Positions 9,420 to 17,739 of a stretch of 56,822 nucleotides of DNA are shown here, in pieces (within the stretch, counting starts at the first letter, position 1; the number at the start of each line of letters is the position of its first letter). This DNA is from Acidobacteriaceae bacterium (GTDB lineage Bacteria > Acidobacteriota > Terriglobia > Terriglobales > Acidobacteriaceae). A program made the translations under genes and the position numbers. Below the pieces are notes generated by a model. The model was not told the DNA's origin. It saw nothing but the letters and a program-made list of their open reading frames with translations, and did no database searches. The stretch is from assembly GCA_027365415.1 (NCBI GenBank), contig DAHXNK010000003.1:1-56822 (forward strand), in the 5' to 3' direction.

Positions 9420-10622
9420 ATGCCGATGCGCCGCGTATACATGGACGCCAATGCCACCACGCCGCTTCTGCCGGAAGTGATGGAGGCTATGCGTCCGTAT
9501 TTCATGGAGCGCTTCGGCAATGCCTCCTCCGTGCATTCCTTTGGACAACAGGCGCGCAGCGCCGTGGAACAAGCGCGGGTCAACGTGGCCGCGCTGCTCC
9601 ATTGCCGTTCGGCGGAGATTGTTTTTACCAGCGGCGGCACGGAAAGTGATAATCTGGCGCTCTTTGGCGTAACCCAGCCCGGCGACCACATTCTGACCAC
9701 GGCCATTGAGCATCATGCTGTACTCCACGCCGCCGGGCGGCTGGCCCAATGTGGACGCGAGGTGACATTGCTTCCCTGCGACAGCAATGGCGTAATCCAT
9801 CTCGACGATCTTCGCCGAGCGCTGCGACCCAACACACGGCTTATCAGCGTAATGATGGCCAACAACGAAACCGGAGCTATCCAGCCCGTTGAAGCGATTG
9901 GCAAAATCGCCGCTGAGTCTGGCGTGCTTTTCCATACCGATGCGGTACAAGCCGCCGCCAAGCTGCCCATTGATGTCGAAGCCATTGGTTGCCATCTGCT
10001 CTCCATCTCCGGTCACAAGATGCACGCGCCGCAGGGCACCGGCGTTTTATTTGTTCGCAAAGATACGAAGATCGATCCACTTTTTTACGGTGGCACACAT
10101 GAGCGCCAGCGTCGCGCCGGAACGGAAAATGTTGCCGGAATCGTGGGCATGGGCAAGGCTGCCGAAATCGCTCGCAGGAGCTTCAACGAAGGCGTTTCGC
10201 AACGCATCGCCGCGCTGCGCGACCGACTGGAGCAAGAGATTCTGGCTCGCGTGGATCAGGCAGGCGTGCATGGCGGAGATGTCGCGCATGGCGGCGCGGT
10301 TGCGCGCGTACCCAACACAACGAACCTATGGTTCGACCATCTGGAAGGCGAAGCGCTGGTGATTGCGCTGGATTTGAAGGGGCTGGCCATATCGGGTGGC
10401 TCGGCCTGCGCTTCGGGAGCGAGTGAACCCTCCCATGTTTTGACGGCAATGGGAATTTCCGCCGCGCGCGCAAGAGCCAGCCTGCGCTTCAGCCTCTCCA
10501 AGCTGACCACGGAGGAGGATGTGGACTTCGCCATCGCCGTCGTGCCGCAGGCCGTGGCGCAGATGCGTGAACTTTCACCAACCTACCATCTTCCGCAGTC
10601 AACCATTCCGGTGGCATCGTGA
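9420..10622 (+). CDS. Cysteine desulfurase (NifS/IscS family)
   Basis: 400-aa PLP enzyme that transfers sulfur from cysteine to a protein persulfide. It shows the N-terminal YMDANATTPL, SGGTESDN (71-78), PLP lysine in SISGHK (Lys200) and catalytic cysteine in GGSACASG (Cys330) followed by EPSHVL. Its stop overlaps the mnmA start (TGATG), so the two are translationally coupled. The pairing resembles Bacillus YrvO-MnmA, so this is probably the dedicated sulfur donor for tRNA 2-thiouridine rather than the Fe-S cluster enzyme. No iscU or sufBC is nearby. The ATG at 9420 follows AAGGTCAGA. Confidence 0.93.
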   Translation: MPMRRVYMDANATTPLLPEVMEAMRPYFMERFGNASSVHSFGQQARSAVEQARVNVAALLHCRSAEIVFTSGGTESDNLALFGVTQPGDHILTTAIEHHAVLHAAGRLAQCGREVTLLPCDSNGVIHLDDLRRALRPNTRLISVMMANNETGAIQPVEAIGKIAAESGVLFHTDAVQAAAKLPIDVEAIGCHLLSISGHKMHAPQGTGVLFVRKDTKIDPLFYGGTHERQRRAGTENVAGIVGMGKAAEIARRSFNEGVSQRIAALRDRLEQEILARVDQAGVHGGDVAHGGAVARVPNTTNLWFDHLEGEALVIALDLKGLAISGGSACASGASEPSHVLTAMGISAARARASLRFSLSKLTTEEDVDFAIAVVPQAVAQMRELSPTYHLPQSTIPVAS

Positions 10623-11764
10623 TGCCTGTGTCTTCGCCTGAAACTTTTGTGTCCACATCTGAAACGATCGCTGTGGCCATGTCCGGCGGCGTCGATTCCT
10701 CGACCGTCGCCGCCATGCTCAAGGCCGAGGGCTACACCCTCGTGGGCCTGACGCTGCAACTTTGGAACCAGCGTCGTCTGGCCGGAATGCCCGGAATGCC
10801 GGAGAGCACAGAAGGCCGCTGCTGTTCGCTCGACGATGTCTACGATGCGCGCCGCGTGGCCGAGCAACTTGGCATTCCCTACTATGTCATCAATCAGCAG
10901 GAGCGCTTTGAGCAGGACGTGATCCGCCCCTTCGTCAGCGAGTATCTGAGCGGACGCACGCCGGTGCCCTGCACGCTCTGCAACAATCATCTCAAGTTCG
11001 ACCAGTTGCTCATCACTGCGCGGCAGATCGGTGCCGAGCGCATCGCCACCGGCCATTACGCGCGCAACGAGTACGACCCAGCCCGCGACCGCTGGATTCT
11101 CAAGCGTCCGGTAGATGCCAGCAAGGATCAGACCTACTTCCTCTTTGGCCTCACGCAGAAGCAGCTCAGCCGCACGCTCTTTCCGCTGGGCAACTACACC
11201 AAGCCGGAGGTGCGCGTAATGGCGGGCGAGCATCATCTCGCCCTGGCGCAGAAGCCCGATTCGCAGGAGATATGCTTCATTCCCGGCGGCGATTACAAGC
11301 GCTTCCTTGATGCTTATCTTGCCGAGCAGAACGACACGCTTCCCGATACCAGCGGGGAGATGGTCACTACGGATGGCACAGTGGTTGGGCACCATGAGGG
11401 CATCCACAACTTTACCGTGGGCCAGCGCAAGGGCCTGGGCGTGGCCTCTGGCACGCCGCTGTACGTCATCGAAATCAACGGGGCCGAGCGCAAGGTGGTC
11501 GTCGGTGGCAATGAGGCGCTGGCCTCGAAGACGCTGCGCGCCCACCGACTCAATTGGATTTCCATCTCCGGGCTGGAGGCTCCGCTGCGCGTGCAGATCA
11601 AGATTCGCCATCGCCATGAACCGGCCTGGGCCACGCTTGCGCCCTCTGGCGAGGACGATGAAATTCTGGCAACCTTTGACGAACCGCAACGCGCTGTCAC
11701 CCCCGGTCAGGCCGCAGTTTTCTACGTTGGCGACGAGGTGGTCGGCGGCGGCTGGATTCGATAG
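10622..11764 (+). CDS. mnmA: tRNA-uridine 2-sulfurtransferase MnmA
   Basis: 380-aa enzyme that thiolates U34 of tRNA Lys, Glu and Gln. It has the N-type ATP pyrophosphatase loop SGGVDSS (21-27), the catalytic cysteine in PCTLCNNHLKF (Cys120) and the partner cysteine in SQEICFIPGG (Cys218), plus GHYAR and C-terminal GQAAVFY. It accepts sulfur from the coupled desulfurase. I take the ATG at 10622, which overlaps the upstream TGA as TGATG; a GTG at 10619 is also possible. The tRNA-Lys(UUU) gene in this window is one expected substrate. Confidence 0.97.
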   Translation: MPVSSPETFVSTSETIAVAMSGGVDSSTVAAMLKAEGYTLVGLTLQLWNQRRLAGMPGMPESTEGRCCSLDDVYDARRVAEQLGIPYYVINQQERFEQDVIRPFVSEYLSGRTPVPCTLCNNHLKFDQLLITARQIGAERIATGHYARNEYDPARDRWILKRPVDASKDQTYFLFGLTQKQLSRTLFPLGNYTKPEVRVMAGEHHLALAQKPDSQEICFIPGGDYKRFLDAYLAEQNDTLPDTSGEMVTTDGTVVGHHEGIHNFTVGQRKGLGVASGTPLYVIEINGAERKVVVGGNEALASKTLRAHRLNWISISGLEAPLRVQIKIRHRHEPAWATLAPSGEDDEILATFDEPQRAVTPGQAAVFYVGDEVVGGGWIR

Positions 11765-11773
11765 ACAGAGAGG

Positions 11774-11802
11774 TTGACCATACAGGCTGGTTCCCGTAGA
11801 CT
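11774..11802 (+). promoter_or_regulatory. Sigma-70-type promoter for rpsT
   Basis: TTGACC (11774-11779) and TAGACT (11797-11802) are separated by exactly 17 nt, a good match to the housekeeping consensus. Transcription would begin near 11809, leaving a leader of about 90 nt before rpsT. Confidence 0.6.
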
Positions 11803-11900
11803 TAAAGTTTGCGACCGGAGTGATTTTCTTTCCTTCGGGTAAAAGCTTGCAGTAGACAAAATTTCAACCAAAGCAGTTTGGTGAATCGAAAGAGAGTTGC

Positions 11901-12179
11901 ATGGCGAATCACGTATCCTCGCTGAAGCGAGCACGACAGACCGAGACCCGCACCGCAGTCAACCGTACCAATCGCACCAAGATGCGCAGCAGCCTGCGCG
12001 CTATGCGCGAGACCTTGGCTGCGGGCGATGCCAAAGCCGCCGGAGAGCAGTACAGAAAGACCGTCTCCGTGCTCGACAAGAGCGTGCAGAAGGGCGTGCT
12101 GCATGACAACACCGCCTCCCGCTACAAGAGCCGCCTGAATGCGCGCGTCAAAAACTTGGCCGTTAAGAAAACAGCGTAG
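11901..12179 (+). CDS. rpsT: 30S ribosomal protein S20
   Basis: 92-aa, highly basic, helical protein. The opening [17 protein letters not shown] and the later [13 protein letters not shown] and [12 protein letters not shown] segments are diagnostic for S20, which binds the 5' and 3' minor domains of 16S rRNA. Length matches the family. The start follows a clear AGAGAG Shine-Dalgarno. It is monocistronic: a promoter lies at 11774 and a strong hairpin follows the stop. Confidence 0.97.
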   Translation: MANHVSSLKRARQTETRTAVNRTNRTKMRSSLRAMRETLAAGDAKAAGEQYRKTVSVLDKSVQKGVLHDNTASRYKSRLNARVKNLAVKKTA

Positions 12180-12222
12180 GCAAGAAAACAGCGTAGACGC
12201 TCGTTCGCAACGACATTTTGAT

Positions 12223-12262
12223 GCAATAGCAATGGCCCGGAGAACCGGGCCATTGCTATTGC
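12223..12262. terminator. Bidirectional terminator between rpsT and a glycosyltransferase gene
   Basis: Perfect 18-bp inverted repeat (12223-12240 with 12245-12262) around an AGAA tetraloop. It lies between two convergent genes and can serve both. The flanking T-runs are short on either strand. Confidence 0.8.
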
Positions 12263-12278
12263 TGCGTTTGTCGCCAAT

Positions 12279-13415
12279 TCAGCGTTTCAGGCCATCCAGC
12301 ATTACATCCAACGCGTGGGAATAGAGTGCGTAAGTGCCCGCGCTTTCGATACCTTCCAGCGTCTTGCTTGCTCGACTTCGCAGTCGCTCCCGCAGTTCTG
12401 CCGAGCGATAGACCTGCTCCATCGCCGCCGCCAGAGCCTCTGCATCTTGTGGCGGAACCACGAGCAAATCCTCGCCCGCCTGAAAGAGTTCCGCAGCGCC
12501 GCAGTGCGTTGTCGTAATGGCGGGCAGCCCGTGCGCCACAGCCTCTAGCAGCGCCATGCCAAAGCCATCATCGACCGTCGGGAAGACGAAGGCATCGCAC
12601 TGGCGGTAGAAATCCTGCATGTCGTTGAGATAGCCGACCACTTCCACGTTCGGCAGGCGGCGCAACCGATCGCGGAGCGCGGGAAATTTCTCCAGCACAG
12701 CATCGCATCGCAGCAGCAGACGGGCGCGCGGCAACTGGAGCTGCTCCCAAGCCTGCAATAGGTACAGGAAACCTTTGCGTACCGGGTTGCCTCCCACCAT
12801 GCCGAAGGTAAAGGGACGGTCGGGTCGCGCAGCGTGGATCGAGCGAGAAGGAACTCGCCCAAATAGAGGAGCGACCGTGATTTTTGCTTGCATCTCTGGG
12901 GCAAAAGAGGCCGCCGAATAATGGGATGGCACGACGATGCGATCCGCTTCGGCGTACTCGGCAAGCTGGCGGTCACGGAACCATGCAGGTTCCGCATCGT
13001 AGGCCACGCCGAGTCGATCGCACTCGATACGCACCAGTTGTTGCTGCACATCGACGTGCGGGCAGGCGCGATCCAGAACAAAATGCGCGCCGAGCCGACG
13101 CGCTGCCAGCCCAGAGGCCAGCGAGCCGGTGGCCGATCCCCAGAAGAGGTCAAAGGCTCCCATGCGAAGCGCGACGAGATGATCGTAGAACACCGTGTCG
13201 GCACGCTGAAAGGCGCGTGGCAACTGCACTCCAGTAGCAAAATGCAGCATGGGAACCCATTGCGGAAGCCAGCGAAGATGGATCGCAGCGTCCAGATTGC
13301 GAAAACGGCTGCGATAGGCAGAGGTGTAAAGCGTGACAGCCATGCCGCGCTGTCGCAACAGATTGGCAGGGACAGCCGCGTGCGCCGGACGTCCGGTAGA
13401 AAATGCTGCCTTCAT
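12279..13415 (-). CDS. Glycosyltransferase family 4 protein
   Basis: 378-aa GT-B fold enzyme. The C-terminal half has the usual Rossmann features: GMVGGNPVRKGFLYLL, VEVVGYLND and the donor-binding region DDGFGMALLEAVAHGLP. The canonical EX7E motif appears as D-x7-E, with Asp in place of the first Glu. Donor and acceptor are unknown; a surface polysaccharide role is inferred, and GDP-mannose made by the nearby manABC-type genes is one candidate donor. I chose ATG 13415 since GAGGG lies 5-9 nt upstream. It follows the next glycosyltransferase by 28 nt and probably shares its transcript. Confidence 0.85.
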   Translation of the reverse strand: MKAAFSTGRPAHAAVPANLLRQRGMAVTLYTSAYRSRFRNLDAAIHLRWLPQWVPMLHFATGVQLPRAFQRADTVFYDHLVALRMGAFDLFWGSATGSLASGLAARRLGAHFVLDRACPHVDVQQQLVRIECDRLGVAYDAEPAWFRDRQLAEYAEADRIVVPSHYSAASFAPEMQAKITVAPLFGRVPSRSIHAARPDRPFTFGMVGGNPVRKGFLYLLQAWEQLQLPRARLLLRCDAVLEKFPALRDRLRRLPNVEVVGYLNDMQDFYRQCDAFVFPTVDDGFGMALLEAVAHGLPAITTTHCGAAELFQAGEDLLVVPPQDAEALAAAMEQVYRSAELRERLRSRASKTLEGIESAGTYALYSHALDVMLDGLKR

Positions 13416-13443
13416 AAACAACCCTCGTCAATCCCACGCGCCA

Positions 13444-14616
13444 TCACGTCCCGCATAGCTCCTCCAGCAAGCGCACCCAGCGGTCGCCGTAATCCTTCCA
13501 TCCGCCAAGATACTGCACGCGCTCCAGCGCGGCGGCACGCATTCGTTGCTGAAGTTGCGGATCATCGGCCAGCAATTGCATTCGATCCGCCAGCGCCTGC
13601 GGATCGCGGATGGGAACAATGAAACCCTCTTTGCCGTCGGTAAACAAATCCTCTGCGCCGGTGTTGGTCGTGGCAATTACCGGACAGCCGCAGGCCATTG
13701 CCTCGGCCTGCACCAGCGCCAGACCTTCCTCCAGACTGGGCAGCACCAGAGCGTGGCTGGCGCTGAAATACCGCGATAGCTCTCCACGTGGAACGACACC
13801 CGTAAACTCCACATTATCAAGCGGCAGCTTGGGCAATAAGGAGCGTATCTCCGGCTGAATGGCACCCACTATGCGCAGCCGCTTGCGCGGATGGCGCAGG
13901 CGAGCGAACGCCTCCAGCAAATAGGGCACGCCCTTGCGCAAGCCAATTTGACCTACAAAGATCAAGTTGAAGGCTTCCGAGTCTTTGATGACTCCTGCGT
14001 CGGGTTTCGCCTGCGGAGAAAAATGATCCAGCCGCGCGCCATATGGAATGATCCGTACTTTCTCTGCTGCAATTCCCTCCGCAACGAAACTCTGCGCGGC
14101 AAAATGCGAGGGCACAGTGATGCAATCGGCCATTTCGTACTGTTGCTCTTCGCGTTTGGTGTCGCGCTCGTCGTGTATTTTGAGCGGAATATCCCAGCGG
14201 CGAAACTCTTCTTCGAGAAGCCTTCCCTGATAGCGCGCGTGCGTGGATCCGCGGTCGCAAATGTATTTTCCTCCGCGGGATTGCACCAACCGCCCGGCAG
14301 CCAGGCCCGCGCCAGCGATGGCAATCAGAGCGTCCGTCTCTGGAATGCGCCTCTTCAGCCAGGCATCGAAGGCCAGGCCGCTCCACCAGTCCAGCGTCTC
14401 TGTCCACGGCGAAGGATACAGACCATAGCGGGCCAGAGCGATTACTCCGGCGTGATACCAGGGAAAGGTTTCGACGAATGCATGTGGCAGACCTTCGCGC
14501 TTCAGGCGAAACCACGGAAAGGTGGAATAAATCTTTTGCAGATGGCCGTGCTGGCGCAGTTGATGCGCCAATTCAAAGTGATGAAACACGCCAAAAACGG
14601 CCAGCGAGACACGCAT
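13444..14616 (-). CDS. Glycosyltransferase family 4 protein
   Basis: 390-aa GT-B glycosyltransferase. The N-terminal domain opens with MRVSLAVFGVFHHFELA. The C-terminal domain has FVGQIGLRKGVPYLLEAF and PSLEEGLALVQAEAMACG, which contains a full EX7E donor-binding motif. It is the first gene of a two-gene minus-strand unit. The start at 14616 has GAAAGG upstream; longer in-frame starts lack family support. The substrate cannot be named, but a role in exopolysaccharide or O-chain assembly in the cytoplasm is likely. Confidence 0.87.
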   Translation of the reverse strand: MRVSLAVFGVFHHFELAHQLRQHGHLQKIYSTFPWFRLKREGLPHAFVETFPWYHAGVIALARYGLYPSPWTETLDWWSGLAFDAWLKRRIPETDALIAIAGAGLAAGRLVQSRGGKYICDRGSTHARYQGRLLEEEFRRWDIPLKIHDERDTKREEQQYEMADCITVPSHFAAQSFVAEGIAAEKVRIIPYGARLDHFSPQAKPDAGVIKDSEAFNLIFVGQIGLRKGVPYLLEAFARLRHPRKRLRIVGAIQPEIRSLLPKLPLDNVEFTGVVPRGELSRYFSASHALVLPSLEEGLALVQAEAMACGCPVIATTNTGAEDLFTDGKEGFIVPIRDPQALADRMQLLADDPQLQQRMRAAALERVQYLGGWKDYGDRWVRLLEELCGT

Positions 14617-14884
14617 GGACTCAGCCTTTCGTTGCTGCATAAGGACGCGAACGCAGGAAACTTCTTCCATCTTTCGCTCCGTTCTTTTAACGTAACAGGA
14701 TGTAGATGGCTGGAGGAATTTTTGCTGGGCGCGCGAAACTTTGATCCCTGAGCGGCAACCCGCCGCCCACTTTATCGTTTCCCGCCATACAATAGGAAAA
14801 GAAGTCGGCAATCAGAAGGTCAGACGCTGTTCCCACACTCAGGAAACGCTGAGAGTGATGGGCTTGCACTTTTAGGGGGTTCTG

Positions 14885-16219
14885 GTGAAGTTGGGTACTC
14901 TGGCAGTCGCCATCATGCTATGCAGCGGCACGCTGCTGCACGCGCAACAAAATTCGCAGGTGCCAAATACTCCGGGCACGCTTCCACCGGCAGCACCTGC
15001 GCCGCAGCAGCCCGTCCATACGCCGGGATCGTTAACGCTGCCAGGATTACTCCAGGGCGTAACGCCGGGACAAGGCTCCCTCGCTGGCAGCGATGATAGT
15101 GCTGACGCGCAGACGAACCCGCCAGCAACACCTGCGTCATCCGCAGCTCCGATTGCCCCGCCCTCCAGTCAGGCCGAGAGCGACATTCTTCCGCCAGCGC
15201 AGCCCGCCGCTGGATTGGGGTCTTCCACCGCAGCCTACACGCTGCGCACACGCGTCAACTTTGTGCTGGTTCCGGTGATCGTAAAGGACAGCAAGGGCCA
15301 CTTGGTTCCTGGTTTGACATGGCATGATTTCAAAGTGTTTGAAGATGGAGTGCAGCAACAGCTCACCTTCTTTACCGTGGATCCCTTCCCGCTCTCCGTC
15401 GCATTTGTCATCGACCAAAGCTTGCCGTCCGACACAATGAAGAAGGTGAATGACGCGCTGGGCGCGTTGCAGGGCGCGTTCACGCCATATGACGAAATCT
15501 CTGTCTACACCTACGCCTCGCACGTCAATCAGGCCACGGCATTTACCGGCGCGCAGAGCCAGCGTCTAACCGCCGTTCTGGGGCGCATCCAATCGCCGGG
15601 CCGCGATATGCAGGTACCCGGCGGCTACGGCCCAATGTCTGAGGGGCCAGTGCTCAACGGACATACCATTGATCCCAATGTGACGCCGATGCACAATGGC
15701 AGTTATATTCCGATCATTCCGCATGAAATTCACACGCTGAATGATGCGATTCTTGAGGCTGCCAACGGTCTGGCGCAGCGCGGCAAAGGTCGCCGCCGTA
15801 TCATCTACGTCATCAGCGATGGCAAGGAGCACGGCAGCACGGCCTCTTACAAGGAGGTCATCCGGTACCTGCTGACCAACCAGATCGCCGTCTATGGCAC
15901 GCTGGTGGGCGATTCGGCAACGCCGGTGCTGGGATTCCTAGACAAGTTCCACCTGCCATTGGTGGGCGTAGATAACATTCTTCCCAAGTACACAACGGCC
16001 AGTGGCGGGCAATTGGATGCGGAGCTTTCCCGCAATGGCATCGAGCGTAGCTTTTCCAGGATTGCCGAAGAGGTACGCACAGAATACACGCTGGGCTATA
16101 ACAGTCACCGCTCGGTCTTCGACAGCCGATTCCGCAAGATTGAGGTTCAGGTGTTGCGTCCAAACCTGACCGTCGTCTCCAAGCAGGGCTACTACCCAAC
16201 GGCCAGTTCCATGCACTAG
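14885..16219 (+). CDS. Secreted VWFA-related protein (acidobacterial type)
   Basis: 444-aa protein starting at GTG behind AGGGGG. Residues 1-20 form a signal peptide ending LLHA-QQ. Residues 25-110 are a Pro/Ala/Gln-rich linker. The rest is the VWFA-related domain abundant in Acidobacteriota, beginning near LVPVIVKDSKGHLVPGLTWHDFKVFEDG and containing SVAFVIDQS and YVISDGKEHGS. The MIDAS motif reads DQSLP instead of DxSxS, so metal binding may be weak. It is exported to the periplasm or surface; partners are unknown. It may be the first gene of the run that continues into the efflux operon, but a hairpin separates them. Confidence 0.88.
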   Translation: MKLGTLAVAIMLCSGTLLHAQQNSQVPNTPGTLPPAAPAPQQPVHTPGSLTLPGLLQGVTPGQGSLAGSDDSADAQTNPPATPASSAAPIAPPSSQAESDILPPAQPAAGLGSSTAAYTLRTRVNFVLVPVIVKDSKGHLVPGLTWHDFKVFEDGVQQQLTFFTVDPFPLSVAFVIDQSLPSDTMKKVNDALGALQGAFTPYDEISVYTYASHVNQATAFTGAQSQRLTAVLGRIQSPGRDMQVPGGYGPMSEGPVLNGHTIDPNVTPMHNGSYIPIIPHEIHTLNDAILEAANGLAQRGKGRRRIIYVISDGKEHGSTASYKEVIRYLLTNQIAVYGTLVGDSATPVLGFLDKFHLPLVGVDNILPKYTTASGGQLDAELSRNGIERSFSRIAEEVRTEYTLGYNSHRSVFDSRFRKIEVQVLRPNLTVVSKQGYYPTASSMH

Positions 16220-16232
16220 AACCCGTGGAAAA

Positions 16233-16264
16233 ATAGGGAGCTTGTGGGGGAACAGGCTCCCTAT
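16233..16264 (+). terminator. Hairpin between the VWFA gene and the efflux operon
   Basis: 9-bp stem (16233-16241 with 16256-16264) ending one base before the GGAGG ribosome site of the TolC gene. No U-tract follows, so it may be an attenuating or mRNA-stabilising structure rather than a true terminator. Confidence 0.45.
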
Positions 16265-16275
16265 CGGAGGAATCC

Positions 16276-17739
16276 ATGCGAAAGGGCTGCCCGCATCCGA
16301 ACCTGCGAAGGTGGTTGGCCAGAGCCACAGCGGTGCTGGGGCCGCTCTCCCTTGTCGCTATTGCTTTCGGACAACAGCCCCCTCTCCCCGGCACGTCGCG
16401 GGCAGGCACATCCCAACCATATCCGTCGCCATCCATAACGCCGATCTCGCGCGCGGTGTCCGCAGATGATGATGCCTCTGCTGTATCCACAGCGCACATC
16501 AACTTCGCGCAAGCAGAGGAGCGGGCGCGCAAGATCGAACCGATCTGGCTGGCGCAGCAGACAGCGCGCGGTAGCGCTGTCTATGATCGCCGTCTGGCGC
16601 TGGCTGGATTGCTGCCGCAGGCCACCTATCATGGCGAGGCACTCTACACTCAACCGAATGGCGTTCCAGATTCCGGGCCGCTTCCCGGCACTGTTGGCCC
16701 AGTCTTTATCGCCAACAACAGCGTGCGGGAGTATATCAGCCAAGCGCAGGTGATCGACAAGCTGAGCCTGACGGGCGTGGCGCGTTACCGCCAGGCCAGC
16801 GCATTATCGAAGCAGGCGCAGGCGCAGAGCGAGATTGCCGCGCGTGGATTGCATGTGGTCGTCACCTTGGATTACTACGCGGTGTTGGCCGCGCAGCACA
16901 AGCTGATCGCCGCGCAGTCGGCTGAGCGGGAGGCCCAGCGCTTCGACGACCTGACACGCAAGCTGGAAGTCGGTCGCGAGGTCGCTCACGCCGATGTCCT
17001 CAAAGCGCAGTTGCAGTGGGAGCAGCGACAGCGCGATCTGGCTGACGCGAAACAAGCGTTGCTGGCTGCGAAGGAAACTCTCGGCGTGCTGCTGTTTCCC
17101 GATCCATCGACTCCATATGATTTGGACGATACGTTAAACGCGCAACCGGATCTTCCCCCAGAGGCGCAGGCGCGCGCGCTGGCGGGTGCCTCCAATCCAG
17201 AGTTGCACAGCGCATTGGCGACATTGCAGGCATCCAGAGAGGATGTCCGCGCCGCATGGGGAGAGTATTTCCCGGCCCTGACACTGGCCTACAATTATGG
17301 AATCGATGCGCCCTACTTCGCGGCCAGCGGCCCTAACGGGCGTCAGTTTCTCGGCTACTCGGTTGGAGCAGGACTGGACATTCCGTTATGGAATTGGTTC
17401 TCCACCCATGACAAGATCAAGCAGAGCCAGTTGCGCGAGCATCAGGCGCAGGTTGGGCTGGATTACACGCAGCGGCAGTTGATTGCCGCGCTCGACCAGA
17501 GCTACAGCGAACTGCGAACGGCTGCGACGGTTCTCACCTCTTTACAGGCGAGCGTGGGCCAGGCGCAGGAGAGCCTGCATCTGACCACACTGCGCTATCA
17601 GGCTGGAGAGGCGAACGTGCTCGAAGTGGTCGATGCGCAAAACACGCTTCTTGCGGCGGAATCCGCCGTAGCCGATGGCGCTGCGCGCTATCATGTGGCG
17701 CGCGCCGATCTGGAACAATGGACGGGGCCGCTGCCGTGA
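16276..17739 (+). CDS. TolC-family outer membrane efflux protein
   Basis: 487-aa protein with an N-terminal signal peptide (hydrophobic core ATAVLGPLSLVAIAFG), a disordered Pro/Ser-rich stretch to about residue 70, and two long coiled-coil halves typical of outer membrane efflux proteins. Features include SYSELRTAATVL in the second repeat and QAGEANVLEVVDAQNTLLAAE near the end. It forms the outer-membrane duct of a tripartite pump. The ATG follows GGAGGAATCC. The stop overlaps the adaptor start (GTGA). The neighbouring adaptor and RND genes make the system complete. Confidence 0.93.
   Translation: MRKGCPHPNLRRWLARATAVLGPLSLVAIAFGQQPPLPGTSRAGTSQPYPSPSITPISRAVSADDDASAVSTAHINFAQAEERARKIEPIWLAQQTARGSAVYDRRLALAGLLPQATYHGEALYTQPNGVPDSGPLPGTVGPVFIANNSVREYISQAQVIDKLSLTGVARYRQASALSKQAQAQSEIAARGLHVVVTLDYYAVLAAQHKLIAAQSAEREAQRFDDLTRKLEVGREVAHADVLKAQLQWEQRQRDLADAKQALLAAKETLGVLLFPDPSTPYDLDDTLNAQPDLPPEAQARALAGASNPELHSALATLQASREDVRAAWGEYFPALTLAYNYGIDAPYFAASGPNGRQFLGYSVGAGLDIPLWNWFSTHDKIKQSQLREHQAQVGLDYTQRQLIAALDQSYSELRTAATVLTSLQASVGQAQESLHLTTLRYQAGEANVLEVVDAQNTLLAAESAVADGAARYHVARADLEQWTGPLP

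Noticed and set aside
10583-11689. 368-codon minus-strand frame
   Set aside because: Antisense shadow of mnmA, which is intact and in operon with the desulfurase.
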